Below the pieces are notes generated by a model. It was not told the DNA's origin. It saw only the letters and a program-made list of their open reading frames with translations, and ran no database searches. 64,000 nt of DNA from Rhizobium aethiopicum (lineage in GTDB: Bacteria; Pseudomonadota; Alphaproteobacteria; Rhizobiales; Rhizobiaceae). The DNA lies in NCBI RefSeq assembly GCF_900094625.1, contig NZ_FMAJ01000004.1:124001-188000 (forward strand). Reading direction: 5' to 3'. Position 1 is the first letter of the stretch, and each line of letters begins with the position of its first letter. Below are positions 1 to 9,278 of the stretch, in pieces. A program made the translations under genes and the position numbers.

Positions 1-570
1 CGCGAGCATATGCAGCTCGAGATCAAACACCTGCATGCCCGTCTGGGCATCAATGTCGTCTACGTCACCCATGACCAGAGCGAGGCGCTTACCATGTCGG
101 ATCGGGTCGGCGTGTTCAATGACGGCATCCTGCAGCAGGTCGCGGCCCCACATGCGCTCTACGAGACACCGGCAAATCCGTTCGTCGCAACCTTCATCGG
201 CGAAAACAACGCGATCTCGGGGGAAGTCGTCGCACTGAAGCATTCTGTCTGCCGAATCCGCGCGCCCGACGGTTCGATCATCATCGGCCAGACCGGAGAG
301 GGATTGAAGGAAGGCGCGCGCGCGACGCTCGTCCTGAGGCCCGAGCGGATCCAGCTGTCGCCCGCCGACGATGTGCCGAACCGGTTTACGGCGGCGCTCA
401 AGGAAATCATCTACCATGGCGATCACGTGAGGCTGCGCGTTTCGGCCTGCGGCTGCGATGATGTCTTCATCAAGGTCGCCGCGGGCCAGGAGATTCCGGC
501 CTTGGCGCCGGGCGCGAACGCCCTCATCGGCTGGGCACCGGAGGATTGCCGCGCGCTCGCGCTCTCCTGA
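1..570 (+). CDS. ABC transporter ATP-binding protein, polyamine/opine type (5' partial)
   Basis: C-terminal part of an ATPase energising import of a small cationic or amino-acid-like solute. The reading frame is open to the window edge, so the start and Walker A lie outside. Visible are the H-loop region (VVYVTHDQSEALTMSD), the typical sequence after it (GxLQQVAAPHxLYETPANPFVATFIG) and a C-terminal TOBE-type domain carrying LRPERI. These are features of PotA/spermidine-type ATPases. It is followed after 47 nt by a binding protein and two permeases on the same strand, so this is the first visible gene of a four-part transporter operon. The substrate cannot be read from this fragment. Confidence 0.9.
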   Translation, partial: REHMQLEIKHLHARLGINVVYVTHDQSEALTMSDRVGVFNDGILQQVAAPHALYETPANPFVATFIGENNAISGEVVALKHSVCRIRAPDGSIIIGQTGEGLKEGARATLVLRPERIQLSPADDVPNRFTAALKEIIYHGDHVRLRVSACGCDDVFIKVAAGQEIPALAPGANALIGWAPEDCRALALS

Positions 571-617
571 TCGAGCCCGTTCTTTCGTAAAACGCAGCAA
601 CAAAAAGGGGAACCACC

Positions 618-1667
618 ATGATGCGTTTAAACTGCATGCTTCTCAGCTCCGTCATGGCTCTTGCGACAGCAGGAGCAGCATTTGCCGGGGATACGCTGAC
701 CGTCACATCCTGGGGCGGCGCTTATACGAAGAGCCAGGAGGAGGCCTTCTTCAAACCCTTCTCCAAGGAGACCGGCACCAAGATCCTCCAGGATGAATGG
801 GACGGCTCGACCGCCAAGCTGAAAGGCATGGTCGAGACGGGCCAGGTGACCTGGGACGTGGTCGACGTCGAGCCCAGTCACGCTTTGCAAGGCTGCGACG
901 AAGGCTGGCTCGAGGCGATCGACTATGCGAAACTCGGTGGCAAGGACGCCTTCATCGATGGGGCCGCGATGGATTGCGCGGTCGCGACGATCGTCTTCGG
1001 AACCATCTATGCCTATGATGCCGCCAAGTTCCCGAACGGCGGGCCGCAAACGATGGCCGATCTGTTTGACACCGCCAAATTCCCCGGCCCCCGCGCCTTG
1101 CGCAAGTCTCCGAAAACAACGCTGGAATTCGCGCTAATTGCAGACGGCGTCAAACCCTCCGAGGTCTATAAGGTGCTCGGGACTCCCGAAGGCGTCGATC
1201 GCGCGTTCAAGAAGCTCGACACGATCAAGAAGGATGTGAAGGTCTGGTGGACCGCCGGGGCGCAGCCACCACAGCTTCTCGCCGATGGCGAAGTGGTGAT
1301 GACCACGGCATGGAACGGCCGTATCTACGATGCCGTCAAGAACAGCGGCAAAAACTTCAAGATCGTCTGGGACGGCCAGGGCATGGACTTCAACCTTTGG
1401 GCCGAGCCGAAAGGTTCGAAGAACAAGGAGTTGGCAGATAAATTCGTCGCCTTCACCGTCGAACCCGAGGTGATGGCGCAGCAGTCCAAATATATTTCCT
1501 ACGGCCCGACCCTGAAGGCGGCCATCGCCAAGGTTCCGCCGGATATTCTCGCCGATCTGCCGACTGCGCCGGACAATACGAAGAACGCATTCGTCGTCTC
1601 CTCCGAGTTTTGGGCCGACCATGATGAGGAGTTGACCGAGCGCTTCAACAAGTGGCTCGCACAGTAA
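618..1667 (+). CDS. ABC transporter periplasmic substrate-binding protein, PotD-like
   Basis: Extracytoplasmic solute-binding protein of 349 residues. An N-terminal signal peptide (hydrophobic stretch ending near AGAAFAG, residue ~24) is followed by LTVTSWGGAY and WDVVDVE, motifs shared with the spermidine/putrescine and opine-type binding family. It has the same architecture as the binding protein at 9.3-10.3 kb (SSWGG, WDVVDVE, LFDTAKFPG, FKKLDTIK, WNGR), so the two are paralogues serving different operons. The start ATG follows AAAAGGGGAACCACC. The gene lies between the ATPase and the two permeases of its operon. Substrate unknown; polyamine, opine or an amino-acid derivative are the reasonable options. 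Confidence 0.9.
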   Translation: MMRLNCMLLSSVMALATAGAAFAGDTLTVTSWGGAYTKSQEEAFFKPFSKETGTKILQDEWDGSTAKLKGMVETGQVTWDVVDVEPSHALQGCDEGWLEAIDYAKLGGKDAFIDGAAMDCAVATIVFGTIYAYDAAKFPNGGPQTMADLFDTAKFPGPRALRKSPKTTLEFALIADGVKPSEVYKVLGTPEGVDRAFKKLDTIKKDVKVWWTAGAQPPQLLADGEVVMTTAWNGRIYDAVKNSGKNFKIVWDGQGMDFNLWAEPKGSKNKELADKFVAFTVEPEVMAQQSKYISYGPTLKAAIAKVPPDILADLPTAPDNTKNAFVVSSEFWADHDEELTERFNKWLAQ

Positions 1668-1735
1668 CCTCGTCGGGCGGGTGAGTGTCCCCCGACTTCG
1701 CTCGCCCCTTTCTCTACCGCAGGAAGGCATGATCG

Positions 1736-2992
1736 ATGGTGATCGCGACAATGAATGACGGAGAAGAAGCGGCGACTGCCACCCACGTGCGGGTGAAAAG
1801 CCTCGGCAGCGCAAAAAGCAAGGCGCAGCTGAAAGCGCTGTTGCTGGTCGCGCCTCTGCTTATCTTCCTGTTGCTCGTTTTCGTCCTCCCGATCGCCCTG
1901 TTGTTGACGCGGGCCGTCGACAACAGGGCGGCTTCCGCCGCCCTGTCCCACACGATGTCGGCTCTTTCATCCTGGGACGAGCAGTCGCCACCGGACGAGG
2001 CGCTGTTTGCCGCCTTTGCCGCCGATCTGAAACAGTCGCCCCGCGACCAGATCGCCGAGGTGGCCAAACGTCTCAACTATTATGAGACGGGCATGCGCTC
2101 GATGCTCCTGAAGACCGCACGCACGATCCGCGACGCCGGGCCGCCCTACAAGGCCGCCTTTCTCGCCATCGATCCGAAGTGGGAGACCCCGCACTACTGG
2201 ACGATTATCAAGAACGCCTCTGCGCCCGTCACCGACTATTATCTGCTCGCCTCGCTCGATCTGGAACGCGACGCTTCGGGCGCGATCGGCAAGGTATCGG
2301 CGGAGAATGCCGTGCATGTCGACGTCCTGATCCGCACATTCGTCGTCAGCGCTTCGGTAACCGTGATCTGCCTGTTCCTCGGCTATCCGCTCGCCGCCCT
2401 GATCGCCCGATCAAAAGGAGCGGTCGCCAATACGCTGCTGATTCTCGTGCTGCTGCCGTTCTGGACCTCGCTGCTGGTCCGCACCAGTGCCTGGGTCGTG
2501 CTGCTGCAGGGGCGCGGCGTGATCAACACGGCATTGATCTGGCTTGGCCTGGTCGATCCTTCGCAACCGCTCAACCTGATTTACAATCGCATCGGCGTGC
2601 TGATCGCCATGACCCATATCCTGCTGCCCTTCATGGTCCTGCCAATCTACAGCGTCATGAAGAGCATTCCCCCGGTCTATCTGCGGGCGGCCTCGTCGCT
2701 GGGCGCGCCGCCGGTTGCGGCCTTCTTCCGGGTATACCTGCCGATGAGCATGCCCGGCGTCAGCGCCGGCGGACTGCTCGTCTTCATCCTGGCGCTCGGC
2801 TATTACATCACCCCGGCTCTGGTCGGCGGACCGGGAGACCAGATGGTCAGCTATTTCATCGCCTATTATTCAAACCAGGTCACCAACTGGGGGATGGCAG
2901 CGGCCTTGAGCACGATCCTGCTGGTTGCGGTGCTGATCCTCTACGCCGTCTATAATCGCATCGTCGGCATCGACAGGCTGAGGATCGGCTGA
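1736..2992 (+). CDS. ABC transporter permease, PotB-like, with long extracytoplasmic insertion
   Basis: Inner-membrane permease of 418 residues. One transmembrane helix lies near residues 30-60. A hydrophilic stretch of about 140 residues (roughly 62-200) follows, and then the usual five-helix binding-protein-dependent domain with the EAA-type loop (RAASSLGAPPVAAFFRVYLPMS). PotB-family permeases are normally about 280-300 residues, so the extra length is this insertion, predicted periplasmic. AGGAAGG precedes the ATG by 8 nt. The stop overlaps the start of the next permease (TGATG), indicating translational coupling. Confidence 0.9.
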   Translation: MVIATMNDGEEAATATHVRVKSLGSAKSKAQLKALLLVAPLLIFLLLVFVLPIALLLTRAVDNRAASAALSHTMSALSSWDEQSPPDEALFAAFAADLKQSPRDQIAEVAKRLNYYETGMRSMLLKTARTIRDAGPPYKAAFLAIDPKWETPHYWTIIKNASAPVTDYYLLASLDLERDASGAIGKVSAENAVHVDVLIRTFVVSASVTVICLFLGYPLAALIARSKGAVANTLLILVLLPFWTSLLVRTSAWVVLLQGRGVINTALIWLGLVDPSQPLNLIYNRIGVLIAMTHILLPFMVLPIYSVMKSIPPVYLRAASSLGAPPVAAFFRVYLPMSMPGVSAGGLLVFILALGYYITPALVGGPGDQMVSYFIAYYSNQVTNWGMAAALSTILLVAVLILYAVYNRIVGIDRLRIG

Positions 2993-3816
2993 TGACCAAC
3001 TTCCTTTCTTTCCCGCGGCTGTTTTCGATCCTCCTGTGGCTGGCCGGCGGCCTGGTGATCCTGTTCCTGATCGCGCCGATCGTGGCAATTGTGCCGCTCT
3101 CCTTCAATGCCGAGCCATTCTTCACCTACCCTATGCCCGGCTTGTCGCTCAGATGGTATCGCGAATTCTTCGATTCCGATGTGTGGCAGCTGGCGCTGAC
3201 AAACAGCATCATCGTCGCCGTTTTTGCCACCCTCCTGTCGACCCTCCTTGGAACACTTGCCGCAATCGGCCTCAGTCGACCCTCATGCCCGGCGCGCGCA
3301 ATTCTGACCGCCATTCTGATTTCGCCGATGATCGTGCCGGTCATCGTTTCGGCAGTCGGCATCTATTATGCCTTCGCCGCCGTCGGGCTGCTCAACAGCC
3401 TGACCGGGCTGGTGCTGGCGCATACGGCAATCGGCGCTCCCTTCGTGGTGATCACGGTGACCGCCACGCTTGCAAGCTTCGATCACAATCTGATGCGGGC
3501 GGCATCCAGCCTCGGCGCCGCCCCGGTCGAAGCGACGTTGCGTATCATGCTGCCGGTCATCGCGCCGGGCGTGGCATCCGGCGCCCTCTTCGCCTTCGTG
3601 ACCTCATTCGACGAAGTGGTGATTGCGCTTTTCATCGCCGGCTCCGAGGAGCGCACGCTGCCACGGCAGATGTGGAGCGGTGTGCGGGAAACGCTGAGCC
3701 CGACAATTGCCGCCGTAGCCACCCTCCTTATCCTGTTTTCGACGCTGTTTCTCGCCACGCTCCAGTGGCTGCAGCGCCGCGCGGAACGCCAGAAGATTGC
3801 ACACGGGGGAGATTGA
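2992..3816 (+). CDS. ABC transporter permease, PotC-like
   Basis: Second inner-membrane permease of 274 residues, with six predicted helices and an EAA loop around residues 165-185 (RAASSLGAAPVEATLRIMLP). It would form a heterodimer with the preceding permease. Its start overlaps the upstream stop by one base. The Rid-family gene follows after 2 nt. Length and motifs are typical for the PotC family. Confidence 0.92.
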   Translation: MTNFLSFPRLFSILLWLAGGLVILFLIAPIVAIVPLSFNAEPFFTYPMPGLSLRWYREFFDSDVWQLALTNSIIVAVFATLLSTLLGTLAAIGLSRPSCPARAILTAILISPMIVPVIVSAVGIYYAFAAVGLLNSLTGLVLAHTAIGAPFVVITVTATLASFDHNLMRAASSLGAAPVEATLRIMLPVIAPGVASGALFAFVTSFDEVVIALFIAGSEERTLPRQMWSGVRETLSPTIAAVATLLILFSTLFLATLQWLQRRAERQKIAHGGD

Positions 3817-3818
3817 GC

Positions 3819-4175
3819 ATGCAGATCGAGCGCTACGAAACCGGAAAGCGGATGAGCCAGGCCGTGATCTACGGCGGCTTTGTCTTCCTCGCGGGTCAGG
3901 TCGCCTTCGACGCGCCGGGATCGTCCGTCCGCGGACAGACGACCAACATCTTGTCACGGATCACCCGGCTTCTGGAAAGCGCCGGCAGCGATTCGACACG
4001 AATCCTCAGCGCAACCATCTGGCTTGCGGATATGTCCGACTTCGAAGAGATGAACGCCGTCTGGGACGCCTGGGTGCCATCGGGCCATGCGCCGGCGCGC
4101 GCCACTGTCGAAGCAAGACTAGCCGGGTCTGAATTCGCCATAGAGATTGGCATTGTCGCAGCGGTCGGGAGCTGA
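3819..4175 (+). CDS. Rid family (YjgF/RutC-like) protein
   Basis: A 118-residue protein of the Rid superfamily, whose members hydrolyse reactive enamine/imine intermediates. Visible are the N-terminal strand with GGFVFLAGQVAFD, ILSRITRLLESAGSD in the helix, and the C-terminal HAPARATVEARLA. The last of these holds the Arg that in active Rid proteins contacts the substrate carboxylate. The start is the ATG after GGGGGAGATTGAGC, because the open frame runs far upstream through the permease gene without coding character. Being the last gene of the transporter operon suggests it cleans up an enamine or imine formed from the imported compound. Confidence 0.85.
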   Translation: MQIERYETGKRMSQAVIYGGFVFLAGQVAFDAPGSSVRGQTTNILSRITRLLESAGSDSTRILSATIWLADMSDFEEMNAVWDAWVPSGHAPARATVEARLAGSEFAIEIGIVAAVGS

Positions 4176-4179
4176 CGCC

Positions 4180-4862
4180 AGTCGCGAGGTCGTTCGCCAG
4201 GTCGCCACGCACGCAGCAGCTGGACTCTCTCGTCCGCTACCTCGCCCGAAGTAATGAACGCAAGCCGGGACCTTGGGGTGTCTCGGCGATGATGCGAACC
4301 TGATCGATATGGCCGGGATCGAAACGCCTGACATTGGCATAGGTGATGCAATCGATCGCCGCGCTGTCTGCGGCCTTCAGCCACGGCGGCAATGCTGCCG
4401 CCGTGGCTGCCGGTTTCGATAATCCGGCCAAAGAAGCGGCCGTTGCGAGCAAGTGGAGCGACTGCCGCGCGAAACAAATTGCTGCCGGAATTGCTGTCGG
4501 GGCTGTTGATCGCCGCGGTGTTGCCGCGCAAATCCTCCAGCGACCGAGGCGGAGAACCCTGGCGAACGATGATGAAGCTGCGCATCAGCGCGCCGGCGCA
4601 GCCTGGATGACCATATTATGGGCGTCGCCACCAGGCGGACCCTGCCGCGCAGGCGCCTCGGTAACGGATAACCACATGTCTGGGACAGGATCAGATCCGG
4701 CCGCAGCCAGGCCTCGTCATAGCCAACGGTCTGGCCAAGCTTTTCCGGCAGATCCTGAAGTCCTGCATGCGAGCGATATTGCCGGAGAAACGACCAGAGT
4801 TCGGCCGTCGCATTCGCGAGCGGTTCGGATGTGACATACATGCCGATGCTGACGAGGGCCAT
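4180..4862 (-). pseudogene. Degraded PhnD-like (phosphate/phosphonate) substrate-binding protein
   Basis: Reading the minus strand from the ATG at 4862 gives MALVSIGMYVTSEPL and GQTVGYDEAWLRPDLILSQT. The same protein then continues in other frames. SFIIVRQGSPPRSLEDLRG and INSPDSNSGSNLFRAA start near 4585, AAIDCITYANVRRFDPGHID near 4340, and ITSGEVADERVQLLRA near 4250. The order and motifs (SxNSGSN, IDCITY) fit the PhnD-like binding family, but at least three frame changes (near 4600, 4370 and 4265) destroy it. The 3' end is unclear and probably truncated against the Rid gene. No transporter partner is adjacent. Confidence 0.75.
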
Positions 4863-4897
4863 TCCGGTCTTCCCCGCGGCGAAGCGCAGACACAAAC

Positions 4898-5000
4898 TAC
4901 AGCGTGTCGCATCTTTAAGATTCGCGCCTCGCGCTTTAGGTCTTCGTTTTGTATGTCCCCGTCGCCACACCGCCAAACAGTTTTGCGCGACCTGCTCCAG
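4898..5000. repeat. Dispersed ~100-bp intergenic repeat, copy 1
   Basis: Starts CTACAGCGTGTCGC and ends GCGCGACCTGCTCCAG, so its ends are imperfect inverted repeats. The interior (ATCTTTAAGATTCGCGCCTC and what follows) matches the repeat at 23233-23325 with scattered substitutions. It sits directly against the stop codon of the aldehyde dehydrogenase gene. I recognise the sequence type as a common rhizobial intergenic element; that is memory, not a search. Confidence 0.75.
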
Positions 5001-5001
5001 G

Positions 5002-6456
5002 TCAGGCAATGCCGCCGAGGCATACATATTTGAGTTCGGTATATTCGTCCAACCCGTGCCTTGACCCCTCGCGGCCGAGACCCGACATCTTGACGCCGCC
5101 GAACGGAGCCTCGGCTGTCGAGACAAGACCGGTATTGACGCCGACCATCCCATATTCAAGCGCTTCGGCGACACGGAACACCCGCGACAGGTCGCGCGCG
5201 TAAAAATACGAAGCAAGGCCGAACTCGGTATCGTTTGCCTGTTCGATGACATCCTGCTCGTCGCGGAAACGAAAAAGCGGGGCAAGCGGCCCGAAGGTTT
5301 CCTCGCGCGCGACCTGCATGCCGGCGTCGACATCACGCAGGATCGTCGGTTCGAAGAAGTAACCGCCAAGCGCGTGGCGCTTGCCGCCCGAAACGATCCC
5401 GGCACCCTTTGCAACGGCATCCTCAATATGGCTTTCGATCTTGGCGACGGCGTTGTCGTCGATGAGCGGGCCTAGCACGACGTCACGTTCCAGCCCGTTG
5501 CCGACCTTCAATGCCGAAACGGCCGCAGCGAGCTTGGCGGCGAACGCGTCGTAGACGCCGTCTTGGACATAAAGCCGGTTGGCGCAGACGCAGGTCTGGC
5601 CGTTGTTGCGGAACTTGGCGATGAGTGCGCCTTCGACCGCAGCGTCGAGATCGGCGTCGTCGAACACGATGAAGGGCGCGTTGCCGCCGAGCTCGAGACC
5701 AAGTTTCTTGATCGTCGGCGCGCATTGCCGGTAAAGCAGCTCGCCCGTCCGGGTGGAGCCCGTGAATGTCAGGACCCGGACGTCGCGGCTCGCAGTCAGC
5801 GCCCCGCCGATTGCGGCGGCATCACCCGTGACGATGTTGAGTAGCCCGGCCGGCAGGCCGGCGCGCTCTGCGAGAACGGCAATCGCAATTGCGGAGAAGG
5901 GCGTCTGCAGCGCCGGCTTGAGAACGACGGCGCAGCCGGCGGCAAGCGCTGGGCCGATCTTGCGGGTGATCATCGCGTTCGGAAAATTCCAGGGCGTGAT
6001 CGCCGCCACAACGCCGGCCGGCTGGCGCAGAACAAGGATGCGCTTATCCGCCTGATGTCCCGGGATGGTCTCGCCGTTGATGCGTCTTGCCTCTTCGGCA
6101 AACCACTCGATGAAGCTCGCACCATAGGTGATTTCCCCCTTGGCTTCGGCCAAAGGTTTTCCCTGCTCCAGCGTCAGGATCATCGCCAGATCGTCGCGGT
6201 TTTCGATCATCAGGCGATGCCAAGCCTTGAGAACGGCGGCGCGTTCTCCTGCGGTCTTCTTCGCCCAAAGCTTCTGGGCGATGACCGCGGCGGCGATGGC
6301 GTCTTCCGTTTCCGTTGCGCCGAGGTCAGGGACCGCACCCAGCACCTCACCGGTCGCCGGATTGCGGACCATGGCCGCGGGACGGCCTTCCGCTTCGATC
6401 CAGCGATCGGCAATCGGGCATGCCTGACGGAACAGCGAGGGGTCATTGAGCTTCAT
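5002..6456 (-). CDS. gabD: NAD(P)-dependent succinate-semialdehyde dehydrogenase
   Basis: Aldehyde dehydrogenase of 484 residues, the usual GabD length, oxidising succinate semialdehyde to succinate. Class motifs are present: ITPWNFPNAMITRK around the cofactor site, GSTRTGE, the general base Glu in LELGGNAPF, the nucleophile Cys in NNGQTCVCANR, and ETFGPLAPLFRF. The extra Cys two residues after the nucleophile is typical of GabD. It is the last gene of the minus-strand operon, 10 nt after the transporter ATPase, and may feed the pathway product into the TCA cycle. A related semialdehyde such as glutarate semialdehyde cannot be excluded. Confidence 0.88.
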   Translation of the reverse strand: MKLNDPSLFRQACPIADRWIEAEGRPAAMVRNPATGEVLGAVPDLGATETEDAIAAAVIAQKLWAKKTAGERAAVLKAWHRLMIENRDDLAMILTLEQGKPLAEAKGEITYGASFIEWFAEEARRINGETIPGHQADKRILVLRQPAGVVAAITPWNFPNAMITRKIGPALAAGCAVVLKPALQTPFSAIAIAVLAERAGLPAGLLNIVTGDAAAIGGALTASRDVRVLTFTGSTRTGELLYRQCAPTIKKLGLELGGNAPFIVFDDADLDAAVEGALIAKFRNNGQTCVCANRLYVQDGVYDAFAAKLAAAVSALKVGNGLERDVVLGPLIDDNAVAKIESHIEDAVAKGAGIVSGGKRHALGGYFFEPTILRDVDAGMQVAREETFGPLAPLFRFRDEQDVIEQANDTEFGLASYFYARDLSRVFRVAEALEYGMVGVNTGLVSTAEAPFGGVKMSGLGREGSRHGLDEYTELKYVCLGGIA

Positions 6457-6466
6457 GGGACAACTT

Positions 6467-7546
6467 TCAGCAGAATACGTGAGCGGCGCCTGGATCGAAA
6501 TCCAGATGGACTATATCTCCGCGATTGAGCCCGGCAATAGCCTCATGACCGAAAGGCAAGCGAACCGAAAGCGCCTCGCCTGTTGCCGTCTCTGTGGAGA
6601 CATGGATGTTGTTGCCGAGAAAGGTAATATCGCTGACCGTCGCGGCAAGACCCGCGCCGGCAGCTCTCGCCCGCGACAATCGTATGCGCTCCGGCCGCAG
6701 CATCAGCGCCGCCCTTGCGCCGGAGATCCCTTTTCCATGCACCGGAATTTGGTTGAAGATGGTTCCGCCTCCGAGCGCGATCGTCGCTTGTCCATCGGAG
6801 GAAGACACCAGGTCGCATGAAATGAAGTCGCTGTCGCCGATGAATTCGGCTACGAAGCGGGTCTTGGGATTGGCATAAAGTTCGGGCCCGGTTCCGATCT
6901 GGTCGATGACGCCCCTCGAAAAGACCGCAATGCGGTCGGACAGCCGCAGCGCCTCCTCCTGGTCGTGCGTGACATAAAGGATCGTCACTTCCGTCTGCTG
7001 GTGGATCCGGCGGATCTCATGCTGGATTTCCTCCCGCAGCTTCTTGTCGAGCGCCGAGAGCGGCTCGTCCATCAGCAGCACCGGCGGATCATAAGCAAGC
7101 GCCCTAGCAAGGGCGACACGCTGCTGCTGGCCGCCGGACATTTGCGAGGGCTTGCGATCCTCGAAACCTTCGAGCCTCACGAGGCGCAGCATCTCCTTCA
7201 CCTTCAAGTCGATCTCGGCCCTGGACTTGCGCCGGACCTTCAGCGGAAAAGCGATGTTTTCGCCCACCGTCAGATGCGGAAACAGCGTATAGCGTTGGAA
7301 CACCATGCCGATATTGCGCTTGTGCGACGGGGTGGCGAGCAGGGTTCTGCCCTCCAGCGTAATGTCGCCTTTCGTCGGGTTCTCAAAGCCGGCCAGAATG
7401 TAGAGCGTCGTGCTCTTGCCGGAGCCGGACGGCCCGAGAAAGGTCAGGAACTCGCCACGCCGGACATCGAGATTGACGTCGTGCACGGCGACGACAGGGC
7501 CGTATTCCTTGCGTATTCCGCGGATCTGAAGGAACGGTTCGTTCAT
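6467..7546 (-). CDS. ABC transporter ATP-binding protein, PotA-like
   Basis: ATPase of 359 residues. Walker [11 protein letters not shown]-loop VFQRYTLFPHLTV, signature [15 protein letters not shown], Walker B VLLMDEPLSALD, H-loop YVTHDQEEAL and a C-terminal TOBE region (LRPERIRL) are all intact. The start MNEPFLQ is chosen because its ATG overlaps the upstream permease stop (ATGA) and the upstream extension lacks coding character. It completes the second polyamine/opine-type transporter in the window and lies inside the catabolic operon. Confidence 0.93.
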   Translation of the reverse strand: MNEPFLQIRGIRKEYGPVVAVHDVNLDVRRGEFLTFLGPSGSGKSTTLYILAGFENPTKGDITLEGRTLLATPSHKRNIGMVFQRYTLFPHLTVGENIAFPLKVRRKSRAEIDLKVKEMLRLVRLEGFEDRKPSQMSGGQQQRVALARALAYDPPVLLMDEPLSALDKKLREEIQHEIRRIHQQTEVTILYVTHDQEEALRLSDRIAVFSRGVIDQIGTGPELYANPKTRFVAEFIGDSDFISCDLVSSSDGQATIALGGGTIFNQIPVHGKGISGARAALMLRPERIRLSRARAAGAGLAATVSDITFLGNNIHVSTETATGEALSVRLPFGHEAIAGLNRGDIVHLDFDPGAAHVFC

Positions 7547-8343
7547 TGTTTCAGTACCTTGCGCACGACGGCAACCAGCGCCATCAAGATGATCGTCAAG
7601 AGGATGAGAAGGGTCGAGGCCGCAGCGACGACGGGTGTCAGATCCTGCCGCAGCGTCGCCCATACCTTCACGGGCAGCGTCTGCAAGGTCGGGCTGGACA
7701 TGAAGATCGCCACCACGACCTCGTCCCAGGATGTCAGGAAAGAGAAGACGGCGGCTGAAAACAGCCCATGGCTGATTGCCGGAAGCGTGACCCTGATCTT
7801 CGCTTCCAACGGCGAGGCGCCGCAGAGCACCGCCGCGTCCTCGATTGACTTATCGAAACCCTCGAGCGCACTCGATATGGACAGGATCGAGAAGGGCAGC
7901 GCCAGCACGAGGTGGGAAATGACGAAGCCGACCAAGGTGCCGCCGAGGCCGATCCTCAAGAAAAAGGCGTATAGGGCGACCGCGAGAACGACGACCGGGA
8001 GGATCATCGGCGTGAGGAACAACGCTTTCAGCGCATCGCGGAACATGAAAGAACCGCGCACCAGCCCGAAGGAGGTTACGAGCCCGAGCAGCACCGACAG
8101 GATTGTCACGATGACTGCAATCTTGAAGCTCGTCAAAGCCGATTCCAGCCATCGCGGGTCGGCCAAGAGCTCCCTATACCACTGTAATGTCCAGCCCGGC
8201 GGCGGAAAGATCAGCCACTGCGAGGAGCCGAAGGAAAGCGCGGCGATAAAGACGATCGGCAGCAGCAGGAAGGCTGCGGTCAGAAGGGTTATGCCGAGGA
8301 GGACATATTTCCACCAGCCGAGACGATCGAAATTGAGCAACAT
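7543..8343 (-). CDS. ABC transporter permease, PotC-like
   Basis: Inner-membrane permease of 266 residues with six predicted helices. It has the EAA-type loop DAAVLCGASPLEAKIRVTLP and then FSFLTSWDEVVVAIFM, the sequence around the last helices conserved in PotC proteins. The start MLLNFDRLG lies one base after the preceding permease stop, and the stop overlaps the ATPase start. An upstream in-frame extension would overlap the other permease and is rejected. Confidence 0.9.
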   Translation of the reverse strand: MLLNFDRLGWWKYVLLGITLLTAAFLLLPIVFIAALSFGSSQWLIFPPPGWTLQWYRELLADPRWLESALTSFKIAVIVTILSVLLGLVTSFGLVRGSFMFRDALKALFLTPMILPVVVLAVALYAFFLRIGLGGTLVGFVISHLVLALPFSILSISSALEGFDKSIEDAAVLCGASPLEAKIRVTLPAISHGLFSAAVFSFLTSWDEVVVAIFMSSPTLQTLPVKVWATLRQDLTPVVAAASTLLILLTIILMALVAVVRKVLKQ

Positions 8344-8344
8344 G

Positions 8345-9217
8345 TCAACGCCCTCCCGGGTTCTGGCTGCCGAAGAAGCGCAGCTGCACGGCATAGAGCG
8401 ACAAGGTCACCACCAGGAGCACCAGCGCCGCGGCACCGCCCATTCCCCAGTTGACCAGAGACTGCACGAACTGCGCGATGAGTTCTGCAAGCATCATGTT
8501 GGCAGTGCCGCCGAGAAGCGACGGCGTAACGAAATAGCCGAGCGACATGACGAAGACCATGAGCGCGCCGGCCGCCATGCCGGGCAGCGCCAAGGGCACC
8601 AGAACGCGGGTCAGGCACTGCCAGCGGTTGGCGCCGCAAAGGGCTGCCGCCTGCAGGGTCGACGGGTCAATCTTCTTGATCACGCCATAGAGCGGCAGGA
8701 TGATGAAGGGCAGCATGATGTAGGTCATGCCGATCGTCACGCCCGTGAGATTGTTGACGAGTGCGAGCGGCTGGTCGATCAAGCCCGTTGCTATCAGCAT
8801 CTTGTTGATTATCCCGGTCCGCTGCAGCAGGACCATCCAGGCATAGGTGCGGGCCAGCAGATTGGTCCACATCGATAGGAGCAGGATCGCAAAAATCACC
8901 GACGTCAGCCGTCCGGGCATGATCGCCAGCGCCCAGGCGACGGGAAATCCGATCAGCAGCGATATCACCGTCACGAAACCCGAGACGATGAAGGTGTTGG
9001 CGAAAATCTTGAGATAGGTCGCTGACCCGATCAGCTGCGCATAGTTTCCAAGACCCGGGACGGGTTCCAGTACACTTCGCAGCAGCAGGACTGCCACCGG
9101 CACGACGAAAAAGATCGCCACGAAGGCCAGAGCCGGAACGACCCCGCCAAAACCTGTTGCCCTGCGCGACTTTGGCAGAGGCATGATCGCGCCGGAGGCA
9201 TCGCTATATGTCGACAT
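8345..9217 (-). CDS. ABC transporter permease, PotB-like
   Basis: Inner-membrane permease of 290 residues: first helix at about 25-45, then the five-helix transport domain with AAALCGANRWQCLTRVLVPLA as the EAA loop. The ATG at 9217 (MSTYSDAS) is preferred over a GTG 15 nt upstream because GGAAGGACTGTC precedes it. Unlike its counterpart at 1.7-3.0 kb it has no long periplasmic insertion. A strong hairpin separates it from the binding-protein gene upstream. Confidence 0.9.
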   Translation of the reverse strand: MSTYSDASGAIMPLPKSRRATGFGGVVPALAFVAIFFVVPVAVLLLRSVLEPVPGLGNYAQLIGSATYLKIFANTFIVSGFVTVISLLIGFPVAWALAIMPGRLTSVIFAILLLSMWTNLLARTYAWMVLLQRTGIINKMLIATGLIDQPLALVNNLTGVTIGMTYIMLPFIILPLYGVIKKIDPSTLQAAALCGANRWQCLTRVLVPLALPGMAAGALMVFVMSLGYFVTPSLLGGTANMMLAELIAQFVQSLVNWGMGGAAALVLLVVTLSLYAVQLRFFGSQNPGGR

Positions 9218-9278
9218 GACAGTCCTTCCCACCCGTCAATTCCACAGGCGCCATCCGATAAGGAGTACCGCTGCGGGA

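Noticed and set aside
6965..8878. 637-codon open frame on the + strand
   Set aside because: It lies opposite two permease genes and the ATPase gene with intact motifs; composition is that of an antisense frame in GC-rich DNA and no domain is recognisable.
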